The position numbers and the translations under genes are program-made. This document shows positions 15,644-16,303 of a DNA stretch of 16,303 bases, in pieces (position 1 is the stretch's first letter; each line of letters opens with the position of its first letter). The stretch lies in contig NZ_ALEE01000509.1 of the NCBI RefSeq assembly GCF_000282995.1, forward strand, positions 1 through 16,303, read 5' to 3'. Below the pieces are notes generated by a model that saw nothing but the letters and a program-made list of their open reading frames with translations, was not told where the DNA came from and ran no database searches. This stretch comes from Melaminivora alkalimesophila (lineage in GTDB: Bacteria > Pseudomonadota > Gammaproteobacteria > Burkholderiales > Burkholderiaceae_C).

Positions 15644-16303
15644 CTAGGGCACCAGCCTCTTGACCAGCACCTGGCTCTTTCTGTCCCAGTTGTACTTGCG
15701 CTTGCGCGCCTCCGGCAGCCACTCCGGATCGACCGGCTCGAAGCCGCGCTTGAGGAACCAGTGCATGGTGCGTGTCGTGAGCACGAAGATGCTCTCCAGG
15801 CCCAGCATGCGCGCGCGCTGCTCGATGCGCTTGAGCAGCTTCTCCCCGTCGCCCGTGCCCTGGCTCTGGGGCGAGACGGTCACGGCCGCCATCTCGGCGG
15901 TGCGCGCCTCGGGGTAGGGGTGCAGCGCGGCGCAGCCGAAGATCACGCCGTCGTGTTCGATCACCGTGTAGTTGGCGATGTCGCGCTCGATGTCCTTGCG
16001 GTCGCGCTTGACGAGCGTGCCGTCGCGCTCGAAAGGCTCGATCAGCTGCAGGATGCTGCCCACGTCGTCGATGGTGGCCTCCCGCAGTTCCTCGAGCTTC
16101 TCGTCGATGACCATGGTGCCGATGCCGTCGTGCACGTAGATCTCCAGCAGCAGCGCCCCGTCCACGCCGAAGGGCAGGATGTGGCTGCGTTCCACGCCAT
16201 GCTCGCAGGCGCGCACGCAGTGCTGCAGGTAGAAGCCGGCGTCGGTGGGCCGCTCGGGCGGGGGCAGCTGCGCCAGCAGCCGGCGCGCCGCCGCCAGCGG
16301 CAG
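15644..16303 (-). CDS. argA: N-acetylglutamate synthase, C-terminal half (5' end outside window)
   Basis: The frame is open from the window edge to the TAG at 15646-15644, giving the last 219 residues of a protein that is usually about 440-450. ArgA transfers acetyl from acetyl-CoA to glutamate, the first step of arginine synthesis, and is inhibited by arginine. The visible part starts in the amino-acid-kinase-like domain (HCVRACEHGVERSHILPFG, GALLLEIYVHDGIGTMV). It continues into the GNAT domain with acetyl-CoA motif VSPQSQGTGDGEKLLKRIE. The end FLKRGFEPVDPEWLPEARK is a classic ArgA tail. The apparent GTG at 16216 is not the start; coding clearly continues upstream. No defects seen. Confidence 0.93.
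   Translation of the reverse strand: MPLAAARRLLAQLPPPERPTDAGFYLQHCVRACEHGVERSHILPFGVDGALLLEIYVHDGIGTMVIDEKLEELREATIDDVGSILQLIEPFERDGTLVKRDRKDIERDIANYTVIEHDGVIFGCAALHPYPEARTAEMAAVTVSPQSQGTGDGEKLLKRIEQRARMLGLESIFVLTTRTMHWFLKRGFEPVDPEWLPEARKRKYNWDRKSQVLVKRLVP

Noticed and set aside
1..16303. CRISPR arrays, insertion sequences, tRNA or rRNA genes, prophage genes
   Set aside because: No regularly spaced repeats, transposase or integrase motifs, tRNA-like cloverleaf or rRNA sequence was recognised on either strand.

Overview
This is GC-rich DNA (most third codon positions are G or C) from a proteobacterium. The gene order dnaX-ybaB-recR, a sulfate transporter block sbp-cysT-cysW-cysA, DsbB and a two-domain ArgA suggest a betaproteobacterium of the Burkholderiales, most likely Comamonadaceae-like (Acidovorax, Comamonas and relatives). 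The family assignment is inference from gene content and protein style; no search was run.

Layout. Positions 1-1930 hold the replication/recombination block: the 3' half of dnaX, ybaB (ebfC) and recR, all on +. Next is a hybrid histidine kinase (2058-4142) with no separate response regulator beside it. metN and metI (4289-6014) encode the ATPase and permease of a methionine importer without metQ. An uncharacterised HD-like (DUF6817-type) protein with a TPR-like tail (6063-7169) follows and converges on an azoreductase gene (7196-7846, -). The azoreductase diverges from a LysR-type regulator (7986-8906), and the 139-bp gap holds overlapping promoters and inverted repeats. A short AT-rich island precedes the sulfate/thiosulfate ABC operon sbp-cysT-cysW-cysA (9014-12942). 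dsbB (13002-13514) follows, behind a hairpin terminator/attenuator. Genes then switch to the minus strand: an erythromycin-esterase-family hydrolase (13527-14903) overlaps an upstream phosphoribosyltransferase (14900-15559), and the 3' half of argA (15644-16303) runs off the end.

Working together. Sulfur is a recurrent theme (methionine import, sulfate import, disulfide formation), but the genes form separate transcription units. No mobile elements, CRISPR, tRNA or rRNA genes were seen. The strongest non-ordinary signal is a run of nine A in dnaX at 171-179. A -1 slip there gives a stop at 184-186, which closely resembles the recoding site that makes the gamma clamp-loader subunit in other bacteria. 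Other points worth a look are the DUF6817/TPR protein, the translationally coupled phosphoribosyltransferase-esterase pair, the azoR/lysR control region and the dsbB leader.
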